Shown: positions 41,232 to 47,722 of the stretch, piece by piece
How positions within the stretch are numbered: position 1 is the stretch's first letter
Layout: each line of letters starts with the position of its first letter
Assembly: GCF_000381025.1 (NCBI RefSeq)
Contig: NZ_KB905821.1
Location: 233,649 to 297,648, forward strand
DNA length: 64,000 bases
Source of the DNA: Streptomyces sulphureus DSM 40104
GTDB taxonomy: Bacteria; Actinomycetota; Actinomycetes; Streptomycetales; Streptomycetaceae
Direction of reading: 5' to 3'
The notes under the pieces: model-generated
Databases searched by the model: none
What the model saw: the letters and a program-made list of their open reading frames with translations, nothing else
Told to the model about the DNA's origin: nothing
Made by a program: the position numbers and the translations under genes

Positions 41232-41618
41232 GTGCTGGAAATCAGCCTCCACGGCCTCGCGTTCGCCCTCACCGTGCTCGTGATTGCGGCCCTGAAGAAG
41301 AGCGGGAAGAAGCTCTCGTCGCCAGCCGCGCTCGCGGCCGGAGTCGCGCTCGGCTACGCCTACAGCCACACCGGAGAGCCCTGGTCGGTCCTGGCTGACA
41401 AGGCGCAGCAGATGACCGCCTCGGTCGGGGATGAGTTCGGCGCAGTGCCAGCCGCCGTCGCGCTGGCGATCGGCGCGTGGTGGCACTACACCCGGCCCGG
41501 CCCGCTCGGCTCCGTCGTGCAAGGGCTCCTGCTGATCAGTGCCGCGTCCGCAGCCTCCGGTCTGATGACGCGGGCGACGTCGATCATCGGGTCCATCATC
41601 ACGGTGATCGCGGGCTGA
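41232..41618 (+). CDS. Small multi-pass membrane protein
   Basis: 128 residues with three hydrophobic segments (LAFALTVLVIAAL, AAVALAIGAWWHY, GLLLISAASAASGL) and a soluble loop between the first two. It resembles small integral proteins next to DUF2637 genes in actinobacterial elements. GTG 41232 follows GGAG. Function unknown. Confidence 0.62.
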   Translation: MLEISLHGLAFALTVLVIAALKKSGKKLSSPAALAAGVALGYAYSHTGEPWSVLADKAQQMTASVGDEFGAVPAAVALAIGAWWHYTRPGPLGSVVQGLLLISAASAASGLMTRATSIIGSIITVIAG

Positions 41619-41620
41619 CC

Positions 41621-42760
41621 ATGACGACACCGACCGAGGAGAGCCCCGAGGCGGGGCGTGCGGAGCGGGCCGGGCTCGCGCTCGGAGTCGGGCTCGGGCG
41701 CTGCTACTTCGCGACGGTCGCGGCGGTCGCAACGCCGATCCGCCGCTGCCCGACGCCGACATGGCACTGGAGAGCCGGCTACCGGTGCGGAGTGCGTCTC
41801 CGGTGCGCGCCACACCGGCTGCGCACGGGGCTGCGCAGACTCCTGCGGACGCGGAAGCTGCGTCCGCCGTCGCTCAAGGCGGGCGCAGCCCGTCTCGGCG
41901 TGGCCACGGGTGTGGGCTGGTGGGGGCTGGAGTGGGCGGCACGGGCCGAGGTGCCCGTGTGGCCCCTCGCTGCTGGTGGGGCGGCGCTGCTGCTGGCCGT
42001 CGCGTACGCCGCTGGCAGCGATCCCGAGACCAAGACCCGTCCGGCACCCCGACGCCACGGGCGCCGCGGGCGCCGCGGGCGCCGCGGAGACCACCAGGAG
42101 CGCGCCGCCACGCGTCTGCTGTGGGCCATCGGCCAGCTCCTCGAGGAACGCTCCGCGCTGCACATCACGGAACTGGCCGACCAGATCAACACCCGCAACC
42201 GCGCGGCCGGCCGCCGAGTCCTGACCGCTGCGCGCCTCCGCGCCCTGCTGGAGGAACTCGGCGCCCCGGTGCGGGACCAGATGACCATCGGGTCCCGCAC
42301 GGGACCCGGTCTCGACGCCGAGGACTGGCGGGAGTGGAGGGGTGGCACCCGCCGTCGCGCTGGCGTGGAGGAGACGGCGCCCGCTCTCCCCCGAGCCGAG
42401 ACCGCCCCTACCGAGACCGAGACGCCGCAGGTCAGAAGGGATGACCAAGATATCTCGGCCCAAGATCTCGCCGAAAATCTCGGTGCCTCCGACGAGGACG
42501 GGAGGCTACTCGACACCGAAGCCCTGATGCTGATCCGTCACGCCCGCACTGCGATTGGCAGCGATCGCGGCGCGCATCTGCGGACCATCCTCGCCACCGC
42601 CCAGGCGGCCGGAGACTGCACCGGATGGTCCGTCACCCGCCTCCGCAGGGCGCTCGAAGCCGCCGACATCCGCGTCGAGGAAAAGCTCTGGATTCGCGGC
42701 GGCAACACCCGCGGCGTGCTCGCCGAATCACTCCCATCCGACACAGAAAGGGCCGCCTGA
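41621..42760 (+). CDS. Membrane protein with two winged-helix-like domains
   Basis: A 379-residue protein. A basic N-terminus leads to two hydrophobic segments (about residues 88-130, VPVWPLAAGGAALLLAVAYA), then an Arg-rich linker, and two soluble domains resembling winged helices: LLWAIGQLLEERSALHITEL (about 165) and TILATAQAAGDCTGWSVTRL (about 330). No ATPase motif is present, so it is not an FtsK/TraB translocase. It might tie DNA to the membrane. Confidence 0.62.
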   Translation: MTTPTEESPEAGRAERAGLALGVGLGRCYFATVAAVATPIRRCPTPTWHWRAGYRCGVRLRCAPHRLRTGLRRLLRTRKLRPPSLKAGAARLGVATGVGWWGLEWAARAEVPVWPLAAGGAALLLAVAYAAGSDPETKTRPAPRRHGRRGRRGRRGDHQERAATRLLWAIGQLLEERSALHITELADQINTRNRAAGRRVLTAARLRALLEELGAPVRDQMTIGSRTGPGLDAEDWREWRGGTRRRAGVEETAPALPRAETAPTETETPQVRRDDQDISAQDLAENLGASDEDGRLLDTEALMLIRHARTAIGSDRGAHLRTILATAQAAGDCTGWSVTRLRRALEAADIRVEEKLWIRGGNTRGVLAESLPSDTERAA

Positions 42761-43023
42761 TGCCCTACCGCTACACCTGCCGCACCTGCGGCCTACCCGG
42801 CGCCGTGCACCCGACGCGGTGGGGCGCGCGCCGCGATGAGGCCGGGCACCGGCGAGCCGCCCACGGGGGCATGTCGCCGCCCGGCGGCGATGGCGTGCAC
42901 TACGCGCCGCCGAGCGCGAAGGGCCCGCTGATCACGGTCGGGGTGCTGCTGCTCCTGGTCGTCATCAAGGAGATCACGGGCCTCGCGCCCGACGACGTGG
43001 CCCGGTGGATCGGGCTGCTCTGA
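42760..43023 (+). CDS. Small zinc-finger membrane protein
   Basis: 87 residues: N-terminal YTCRTCGLPG with downstream His residues as a zinc site, and a C-terminal membrane helix (LITVGVLLLLVVIKEITGL). ATG overlaps the previous stop by one base. Confidence 0.6.
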   Translation: MPYRYTCRTCGLPGAVHPTRWGARRDEAGHRRAAHGGMSPPGGDGVHYAPPSAKGPLITVGVLLLLVVIKEITGLAPDDVARWIGLL

Positions 43024-43103
43024 CCTCCGGGACCGGCTTCCGCGTGGCTGCACTTCGGCCGGTCCCGGCCCCTATCCCAGCGAAGAGACAGGAGATGGAC
43101 AGG

Positions 43104-43211
43104 ATGCCATTTCAGCGGACCATGTCTGTGGACGAGCTGCGGCGCCGCAACGAAGCGTCGAGCGCCGAGGCCGAGCAGGACAGGCAGGAGGAGAGTGATG
43201 AGCGTGAGTGA
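43104..43211 (+). CDS. Very small acidic peptide
   Basis: 35 residues (MPFQRTMSVDELRRRNEASS and an acidic tail) behind GGAG. It overlaps the next gene by 14 bases. An ATG at 43095 is an alternative start. Confidence 0.42.
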   Translation: MPFQRTMSVDELRRRNEASSAEAEQDRQEESDERE

Positions 43212-43422
43212 CGAACGCGTGCGGGTGCGGGTGCTGTTGTTGGTCGGGGATGAGGCGGAGATCGTCGCGGACGTCCGGCCCGAGGAGCGGGCGGAGCCGC
43301 AGCGGTACCCGGTGGAGGAGATCGCCGAGGCGGCGGGTGTCCCGCGCGGGGAGCTGCCGGGAGTTGTGTTGACGGCCGTGGTGGGGGCGGGTGATCGGCT
43401 GCACGGTTGGCAGCGAGTGTGA
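43198..43422 (+). CDS. Small phage protein
   Basis: 74 residues after AGGAGGAG. A beta-strand start (RVRVRVLLLVGDEAEIVADV) and a short helix (VEEIAEAAGVPRG). Last gene of the second operon; followed by the twin-promoter island. Function unknown. Confidence 0.58.
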   Translation: MSVSDERVRVRVLLLVGDEAEIVADVRPEERAEPQRYPVEEIAEAAGVPRGELPGVVLTAVVGAGDRLHGWQRV

Positions 43423-43464
43423 GGGTGGGCCCGTCCTTGGTGGCGGGCCTTTCCTCACCGATCA

Positions 43465-43537
43465 GTGTTGCAAAACTAGGCGTGAGTGCTGTAGAGTTAG
43501 ACGTGTCGGAACGGGGGGTGACAGCCCCAACCGACAC
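43465..43537 (+). promoter_or_regulatory. Promoter-hairpin leader, copy A (73-bp repeat)
   Basis: TTGCAA (43468-43473), 18 bases, TAGAGT (43492-43497) is a strong vegetative promoter. Transcription should start near 43503, at the first base of a hairpin: GTGTCGG (43503-43509) pairs with CCGACAC (43531-43537), with GGGG/CCCC inside and GGGGTGACAG at 43515-43524. The whole 73-base block is repeated without change at 44566-44638. It drives the gene at 43567. Confidence 0.85.
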
Positions 43538-43566
43538 CAGTTGAAAACTCCAGAGAGGAGAACGTC

Positions 43567-43956
43567 ATGGCAGACGACCGTGACGACAGGGAGCGATTCT
43601 CGGAGCTCGAAGAGCTCATCATGGCGGCACACGGATTCCTCCGTGTGCTGTTCGAGGAACTGCCCGTCCCCGTGGTGGTCATCGGCTTCGACGCCGAGAC
43701 TGACGACCACTCCGAGGTGCTGCTGAGCCTGGACAGGGCCCGCCACCTCATCGAGGACGAGCCGATCCCCAGCTTCGAGAAGAAGGCCATCAGTCGGTTG
43801 GTACTGGACTGGTTCTCGGCCACCGAGATGCTGGTGCTCACCAAGCTCGCGGGGCCCGCTCCCTGGCGGATGGACAGCGTGGAATACGCGCTCCATCGGT
43901 TCATCGCCGTCGCTGAAATGATCGAGCGAGGCGAGCTGGACGACGACGAGTCGTAG
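43567..43956 (+). CDS. Acidic 129-residue island protein A
   Basis: An all-helical acidic protein of 129 residues: ELEELIMAAHGFLRVLFEEL, LPVPVVVIGF, LLSLDRARHLIEDEPIPSFE, AISRLVLDWFSATEMLVLT and a final helix ending in ELDDDES. It is preceded by the conserved leader end CCAGTTGAA and the Shine-Dalgarno AGAGAGGAG. A protein of the same length and layout is encoded at 44670 behind the same promoter, so the two are probably paralogues. Family unknown. A separate promoter inside a prophage suggests expression in the lysogen. Confidence 0.72.
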   Translation: MADDRDDRERFSELEELIMAAHGFLRVLFEELPVPVVVIGFDAETDDHSEVLLSLDRARHLIEDEPIPSFEKKAISRLVLDWFSATEMLVLTKLAGPAPWRMDSVEYALHRFIAVAEMIERGELDDDES

Positions 43957-43963
43957 CAGCTCA

Positions 43964-43992
43964 CCCGCCCCGGGCAGCCAGTCCGGGGCGGG
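43964..43992 (+). terminator. Terminator after island protein A
   Basis: CCCGCCCCGG (43964-43973) pairs with CCGGGGCGGG (43983-43992) around a nine-base loop; a C/T-rich stretch follows. A second small hairpin (GGGGTG...CACCCC) follows near 44010-44026. Confidence 0.7.
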
Positions 43993-44046
43993 CTCCCCTT
44001 CTCCTCTTCGGGGTGCTCAACACCCCGCACGTCCCCTGTCACGCAC

Positions 44047-44120
44047 AGAGGCCGACGCGAATCCCGCCGGGGCGGGGTGACAGGCGTCGGCCTCTGACCA
44101 GTTGAATCGTCCAGAAAGGA
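44047..44120 (+). promoter_or_regulatory. Third leader hairpin, diverged copy C
   Basis: AGAGGCCGACGC (44047-44058) pairs perfectly with GCGTCGGCCTCT (44084-44095). The loop again contains GGGGTGACAG (44074-44083), and the stem is again followed by CCAGTTGAA and CCAGAAAGGA. The sequence around the motifs differs from copies A and B, so conservation of hairpin, GGGGTGACAG and CAGTTGAA points to a functional RNA element. No promoter as good as in A and B is visible. Confidence 0.65.
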
Positions 44121-44132
44121 TGACTCCCGGCC

Positions 44133-44525
44133 ATGGTAGAGCAGCCAGGCTTGATCACACCAGAAATCGCGGAGCGGTACGGGGTGAGCGAGCACACGGT
44201 CCGCAAGAGCTGGACACAGCACCCGGAGTGGCCAACCCCGAAGGGGAAGCGCGGCCGGTTCAAGGAGTACGGCGCCGATGACGTGGCCGCGTGGGTACGC
44301 GAGCACGTGCAGCGCGCGGCGGTGGAATTGGAGCCGAATCGGCTCTACACGGCGCAGCAGCTCGACGAGGCCGGGATCGGTGTGAAGGCCGGGACGATCC
44401 GCGCCGACGTGTCGCGCGGTCGCTGGCCCGCGCCCGACGACGAGGAGCACGGGGTGAAGCGGTGGCGCGGAGCCACCGCGATGGCGGCTGTGGCGAGTCG
44501 TAGGGCGTACCGGCGTAGCGAGTAG
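44133..44525 (+). CDS. Double HTH island protein
   Basis: A 130-residue protein with two DNA-binding units: ITPEIAERYGVSEHTVRKSW with a wing (KGKRGRFKEYGADDVAAWV), and TAQQLDEAGIGVKAGTIRAD with RGRWPAPDD. Such pairs occur in excisionases and small regulators. It lies between the two paralogues and has a diverged form of their leader. It may regulate the island. Start at ATG 44133, 12 bases after AGGA. Confidence 0.72.
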   Translation: MVEQPGLITPEIAERYGVSEHTVRKSWTQHPEWPTPKGKRGRFKEYGADDVAAWVREHVQRAAVELEPNRLYTAQQLDEAGIGVKAGTIRADVSRGRWPAPDDEEHGVKRWRGATAMAAVASRRAYRRSE

Positions 44526-44565
44526 CGACATTCCGCCTCCCTCGGGCGTCGATCGCCCCCCAATG

Positions 44566-44638
44566 GTGTTGCAAAACTAGGCGTGAGTGCTGTAGAGTTA
44601 GACGTGTCGGAACGGGGGGTGACAGCCCCAACCGACAC
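44566..44638 (+). promoter_or_regulatory. Promoter-hairpin leader, copy B (73-bp repeat)
   Basis: Identical to 43465-43537: -35 TTGCAA (44569-44574), -10 TAGAGT (44593-44598), hairpin 44604-44638. Two extra bases (AC) then precede CAGTTGAA. Drives the gene at 44670. Confidence 0.85.
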
Positions 44639-44669
44639 ACCAGTTGAATTCCACAGAGAGGAACAAGAG

Positions 44670-45059
44670 ATGGCTGACCGCTACGAGCGCATGCTCCGCG
44701 CCATGCGCGTGGACCTGACCCTCGCCTACGCACAGCTCGCGCTCGTCTGCCACCGCATGCCGATCCCCGTCGACCTCCCCACCCACGAGGACATCGACTT
44801 CCAGGACGACATGACCCCAGCCGTGCGCCGTCTGGTCGAGATCGCTGACGATCTCCCCGTAGACGAGGACACGAAGGCCGGAGTTTTCATGACGGCCATC
44901 GACTGGCTCACCGCCGTCGACCTCTGGACGCTCCTGGCCTCCACCGGGCAGAACACCGTGCGCGAAATGTGCTTCACCGGAGCCCTCGTCCGCGTTCGCG
45001 AGCTGCTCGCTGAACTCCTCCAGGACGGCGACGCCGAGTACGGCACCGACCAGGAGTGA
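44670..45059 (+). CDS. Acidic 129-residue island protein B
   Basis: 129 residues, helical and acidic: YERMLRAMRVDLTLAYAQLA, MPIPVDLPTHEDIDF, VRRLVEIADDLPVDEDTKAG, AIDWLTAVDLWTLLA, GALVRVRELLAELLQDGDAE. The order of motifs (PIPV, then R-LVEI-DDLP, then DW-TAVDLWTL) parallels protein A (PVPV, R-LIED-PIP, DWFSATEMLVL), so they are likely distant paralogues. Function unknown. A good terminator follows. Confidence 0.72.
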   Translation: MADRYERMLRAMRVDLTLAYAQLALVCHRMPIPVDLPTHEDIDFQDDMTPAVRRLVEIADDLPVDEDTKAGVFMTAIDWLTAVDLWTLLASTGQNTVREMCFTGALVRVRELLAELLQDGDAEYGTDQE

Positions 45060-45067
45060 CGCTCAGC

Positions 45068-45092
45068 GCCCCCGCCCAGCCAGGGCGGGGGC
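45068..45092 (+). terminator. Terminator after island protein B
   Basis: GCCCCCGCCC (45068-45077) pairs with GGGCGGGGGC (45083-45092), loop AGCCA, followed by TTCCC. Confidence 0.8.
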
Positions 45093-45111
45093 TTCCCACG
45101 TCCCGCCACCT

Positions 45112-45135
45112 GGTATACGCCTTTACCCTCCGGGC
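45112..45135 (+). promoter_or_regulatory. Late promoter of the terminase operon (divergent copy)
   Basis: TATACGCC followed by TACCCT (45124-45129) resembles the other late elements. The -10 lies six bases before ATG 45136, so the terminase mRNA is probably leaderless. Confidence 0.5.
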
Positions 45136-45714
45136 ATGACCAGCAGCGACCCGCAGGCGCGCCCCCTGAGCGGGAAGGGGCGATTCGTGCGATCCGTCGA
45201 CACGGCCGAGCGCGACGCCCAGGCCGCGCGCCTGCGCTCCGAGGGACGCACCTACCGCGAGATCGCCACCGAGCTGGGCTACTGCTCGAAGGGCGCTGCG
45301 CACGACGCCGTATCCCGCGCCCTGCACGCCATCGTCCGTGACGACGCCGAGGCCCTCCGCGCACGCGAGGCCGAGCGCCTCGACGGCCTCTACGAGGAGG
45401 CCCTCGGCGTCCTTGAACGAACCCACTACGCGCACTCCCACGGCCAGCTCGTCATCGGGCCGAACGGCGAGCCCCTGCACGACCCCGGCCCGCAGCTCTC
45501 CGCCCTGCGCGAGATGCGGCAGATCAGAGAGTCCTACCGGCGCCTGCACGGCCTGGACGCCGCGCAAGCGGCTGACGTCACTGTCCGGGCGACCGCGCCG
45601 CCGGCCGACGAGCCCGATCGGCAGCAGCGGCTCGGCGCCGTCGCCGCCGAGATCGCCCGCCGCGCCGCGTCCGGACAGGACCCGGACGCCGAGAGCCTGC
45701 TGTCCGGACAGTGA
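45136..45714 (+). CDS. Terminase small subunit
   Basis: A 192-residue protein: HTH near residue 30-55 (AARLRSEGRTYREIATELGY), a helical oligomerisation part (LRAREAERLDGLYEEALGVL; QLSALREMRQIRESYRRLHG) and a flexible tail. These features and the position directly before the large subunit fit the small terminase, which recognises packaging sites. Its end overlaps the large subunit start by four bases. Confidence 0.82.
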   Translation: MTSSDPQARPLSGKGRFVRSVDTAERDAQAARLRSEGRTYREIATELGYCSKGAAHDAVSRALHAIVRDDAEALRAREAERLDGLYEEALGVLERTHYAHSHGQLVIGPNGEPLHDPGPQLSALREMRQIRESYRRLHGLDAAQAADVTVRATAPPADEPDRQQRLGAVAAEIARRAASGQDPDAESLLSGQ

Positions 45715-47255
45715 CCGGACACGCCTACGCCGGGTACAGCGACGCCGAGCTGCACGCCGAAGCCCGGCGCCTGGCCGCCCTCCAAGACCCGGCGATGATG
45801 GGCCTGTACCTGAACCCCGGCGGCGCCTACCGGGTACGGGCGCACACCCGGCTGATCGCCTCGGCGCTCGCCGAGCTGGGGCCGGATGCGGATCGGCTGC
45901 TGGTCACCACCCCGCCCCAGGTCGGGAAATCAGTGCTCGTCTCCGAGCTGCTGCCGATCTGGTGGCTGGCCCGGCGCCCGGCCGACCGCATCGCCATCGC
46001 CTCGTACGCGGGCAGCCTCGCCACGAAGAAGTCGCGCGCGGTGCGGCGCCTGGTGGCCGAGCACGGCGAAGCGTTCGGGCTGCACCTCCAGCGCGGCGAA
46101 CAGACCGCCTACGACTGGTCATTGGCAGAGGGCGGCGGGGTGCGCGCGGTCGGCGTCGGCGGCGGCCTGACCGGGCATCCCATCACCGGGGTTGGAATCG
46201 TGGACGACCCGCACAAGGACAGAAGCGAAGCCGACACCGCGCTGATGCGCGAGCACGTGTGGGACTGGTGGAGCAGCGTCTTCCTCTCCCGGCTGCGCCC
46301 CGGTGTCCCCGTGGTCCTGGTTCAGACCCGGTGGCACCCCAACGACCTCGCGGGCCGCGTCCTGGACCACGAAGGCACGACGGCCGAGGGCGGGCGGTGG
46401 CGCGTCGTGCACCTGCCGGCGCTCGCCACCCAGGAGACCGACCCGCTGGGCCGCGCGGCCGGGGAACCGCTGACCCACCCTGCGCTCGCCGACGAGGCGC
46501 GCGCCGAGCTGCTGGCGCACTGGCACGACAAGCGGCGCACGACCACGCCGCGCGACTGGGGAGCGCTCTACCAAGGGGACCCGCAGCCAGCGGCCGGCGC
46601 GCTGCTCACCCACGCGGAGATGGCCGACGCCTACTGCCCCTCGCCCACGGCGCCTACCCGGCGTGCCGTAGCGGTCGACCCGTCCGGCGGCGGCAGGGAC
46701 ACCGCCGGGGTGGTCGCCGGGTACCTCGGCACGGACCAGCGGCTGTATCTGACGCACGATCGGACGCGGCAGATGTCGTCGGATCAGTGGGCCCGCGCGG
46801 CGTGCACGCTCGCCGCGGAGACCGAGGCGACGCTGATCCACGTGGAGAAGAACTACGGCGGCGACATGGTGACGTTGGCGATCCGCACGGCGTGGGACGC
46901 GCTCCAGCGGGAGCGGACGATCGCAGCGGAGGCGCTGCCGCCGTTCGTCCAGCCGGTCACCGCGCGAGCCGGAAAGCTGTTGCGTGCCGAACCCGTCGCG
47001 CAGCAGTGGCGGGAAGGCCGGGTGCGCCTCGCCGCGCACTTGCCTGAGTTGGTATCCGAGTGGGTGTCCTGGCAGCCCGGGTCGGACTCCCCGGGCCGGA
47101 TCGACGCGAGCGTGTACCTGGCCTACGGACTGCTGCGGGCCCCGGGCGCGCGGGAGTCGATCAGCTCGCCCGCCGGGGTGTCCCTGTCCTCCGTCGGAAC
47201 CGGGCGGGCCAGCGTCGGCGCGGCGACGATCGGCCGATCCGGATACGTCCGCTGA
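45711..47255 (+). CDS. Terminase large subunit
   Basis: A 514-residue packaging motor. Walker A-like TTPPQVGKSVLVSELLPIWW near residue 65, AIASYAGSLATKKSRAVRRL, Walker B VGIVDDPHKDRSE near 160, and coupling motif VVLVQTRWHPNDLAGR near 201. The nuclease domain begins with AVDPSGGGRDTAGVV near 320 and has VEKNYGGDMV and RIDASVYLAY at its acidic sites. It cuts concatemers and drives DNA into the head. GTG 45711. Confidence 0.95.
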   Translation: MTGHAYAGYSDAELHAEARRLAALQDPAMMGLYLNPGGAYRVRAHTRLIASALAELGPDADRLLVTTPPQVGKSVLVSELLPIWWLARRPADRIAIASYAGSLATKKSRAVRRLVAEHGEAFGLHLQRGEQTAYDWSLAEGGGVRAVGVGGGLTGHPITGVGIVDDPHKDRSEADTALMREHVWDWWSSVFLSRLRPGVPVVLVQTRWHPNDLAGRVLDHEGTTAEGGRWRVVHLPALATQETDPLGRAAGEPLTHPALADEARAELLAHWHDKRRTTTPRDWGALYQGDPQPAAGALLTHAEMADAYCPSPTAPTRRAVAVDPSGGGRDTAGVVAGYLGTDQRLYLTHDRTRQMSSDQWARAACTLAAETEATLIHVEKNYGGDMVTLAIRTAWDALQRERTIAAEALPPFVQPVTARAGKLLRAEPVAQQWREGRVRLAAHLPELVSEWVSWQPGSDSPGRIDASVYLAYGLLRAPGARESISSPAGVSLSSVGTGRASVGAATIGRSGYVR

Positions 47256-47312
47256 CCTGTCCGCCACGTATCCGCCCTGTCCGGGGCAGTGTCCGGACAC
47301 GGGCAGGACTGC

Positions 47313-47338
47313 GGCGTACGCGCCCCTACCGTGCCCCT
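47313..47338 (+). promoter_or_regulatory. Late promoter element 2
   Basis: GGCGTACGCGCCCCTAC (47313-47329) with -10 TACCGT (47327-47332) lies just before GTG 47339, which should again be the first codon of the mRNA. The same 17 bases occur at 52269 and 61620. Confidence 0.65.
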
Positions 47339-47713
47339 GTGGCCCACCAGATCATTCTCGCGCTCCTCACCCTCGGCGCTGTCGCACGCGTGACACGGCT
47401 CATCGCCGAGGACCTCATCACCGCGCCTCTACGCGGCGCCGTCGAGCGTCGCGGTGCCACGTCGGCGGGGTGGCGGTGGTTGTCGGAGCTGATGCACTGC
47501 CAGTGGTGCGCCTCGATCTGGGTCGCCGCCGGAGTCGGCGCCGCGCACTGGGCATGGCACGGCACGACCGTCTTCCTGTACGTCGTCGCGGCGCTCACCG
47601 CCTCACACGTCGTCGCGCTCGCGGCCTCGTGGCTCGACTCGCCCCCGCCGCCGAAGCACATCATGATCGACCCGCTGGCAGTGGACATGGCCGTCCGCGA
47701 CCGGCGCCGGTAG
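47339..47713 (+). CDS. DUF1360-like membrane protein
   Basis: A 124-residue protein with RVTRLIAEDLITAPLR, a middle Cys pair LMHCQWCASIWVAAG and two or three membrane helices (IILALLTLGAVARV; TVFLYVVAALTASHVVALAA). The Arg-Leu-x3-D...HCxWCxSxW pattern fits DUF1360, found in sporulation protein YjcA and in phages. Its job between terminase and portal is unknown. Confidence 0.72.
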   Translation: MAHQIILALLTLGAVARVTRLIAEDLITAPLRGAVERRGATSAGWRWLSELMHCQWCASIWVAAGVGAAHWAWHGTTVFLYVVAALTASHVVALAASWLDSPPPPKHIMIDPLAVDMAVRDRRR

Positions 47714-47722
47714 GGGGTCGCG

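Noticed and set aside
38131..42760. Conjugation module of an actinomycete integrative element
   Set aside because: DUF2637 and NERD suggest it, but no FtsK/TraB translocase with Walker motifs or Rep gene is present here, and the surroundings are phage.
43465..44670. CRISPR-like array, because of the repeated block
   Set aside because: Only two exact copies 1.1 kb apart with genes between; no spacers or regular spacing. They are promoters with leaders.
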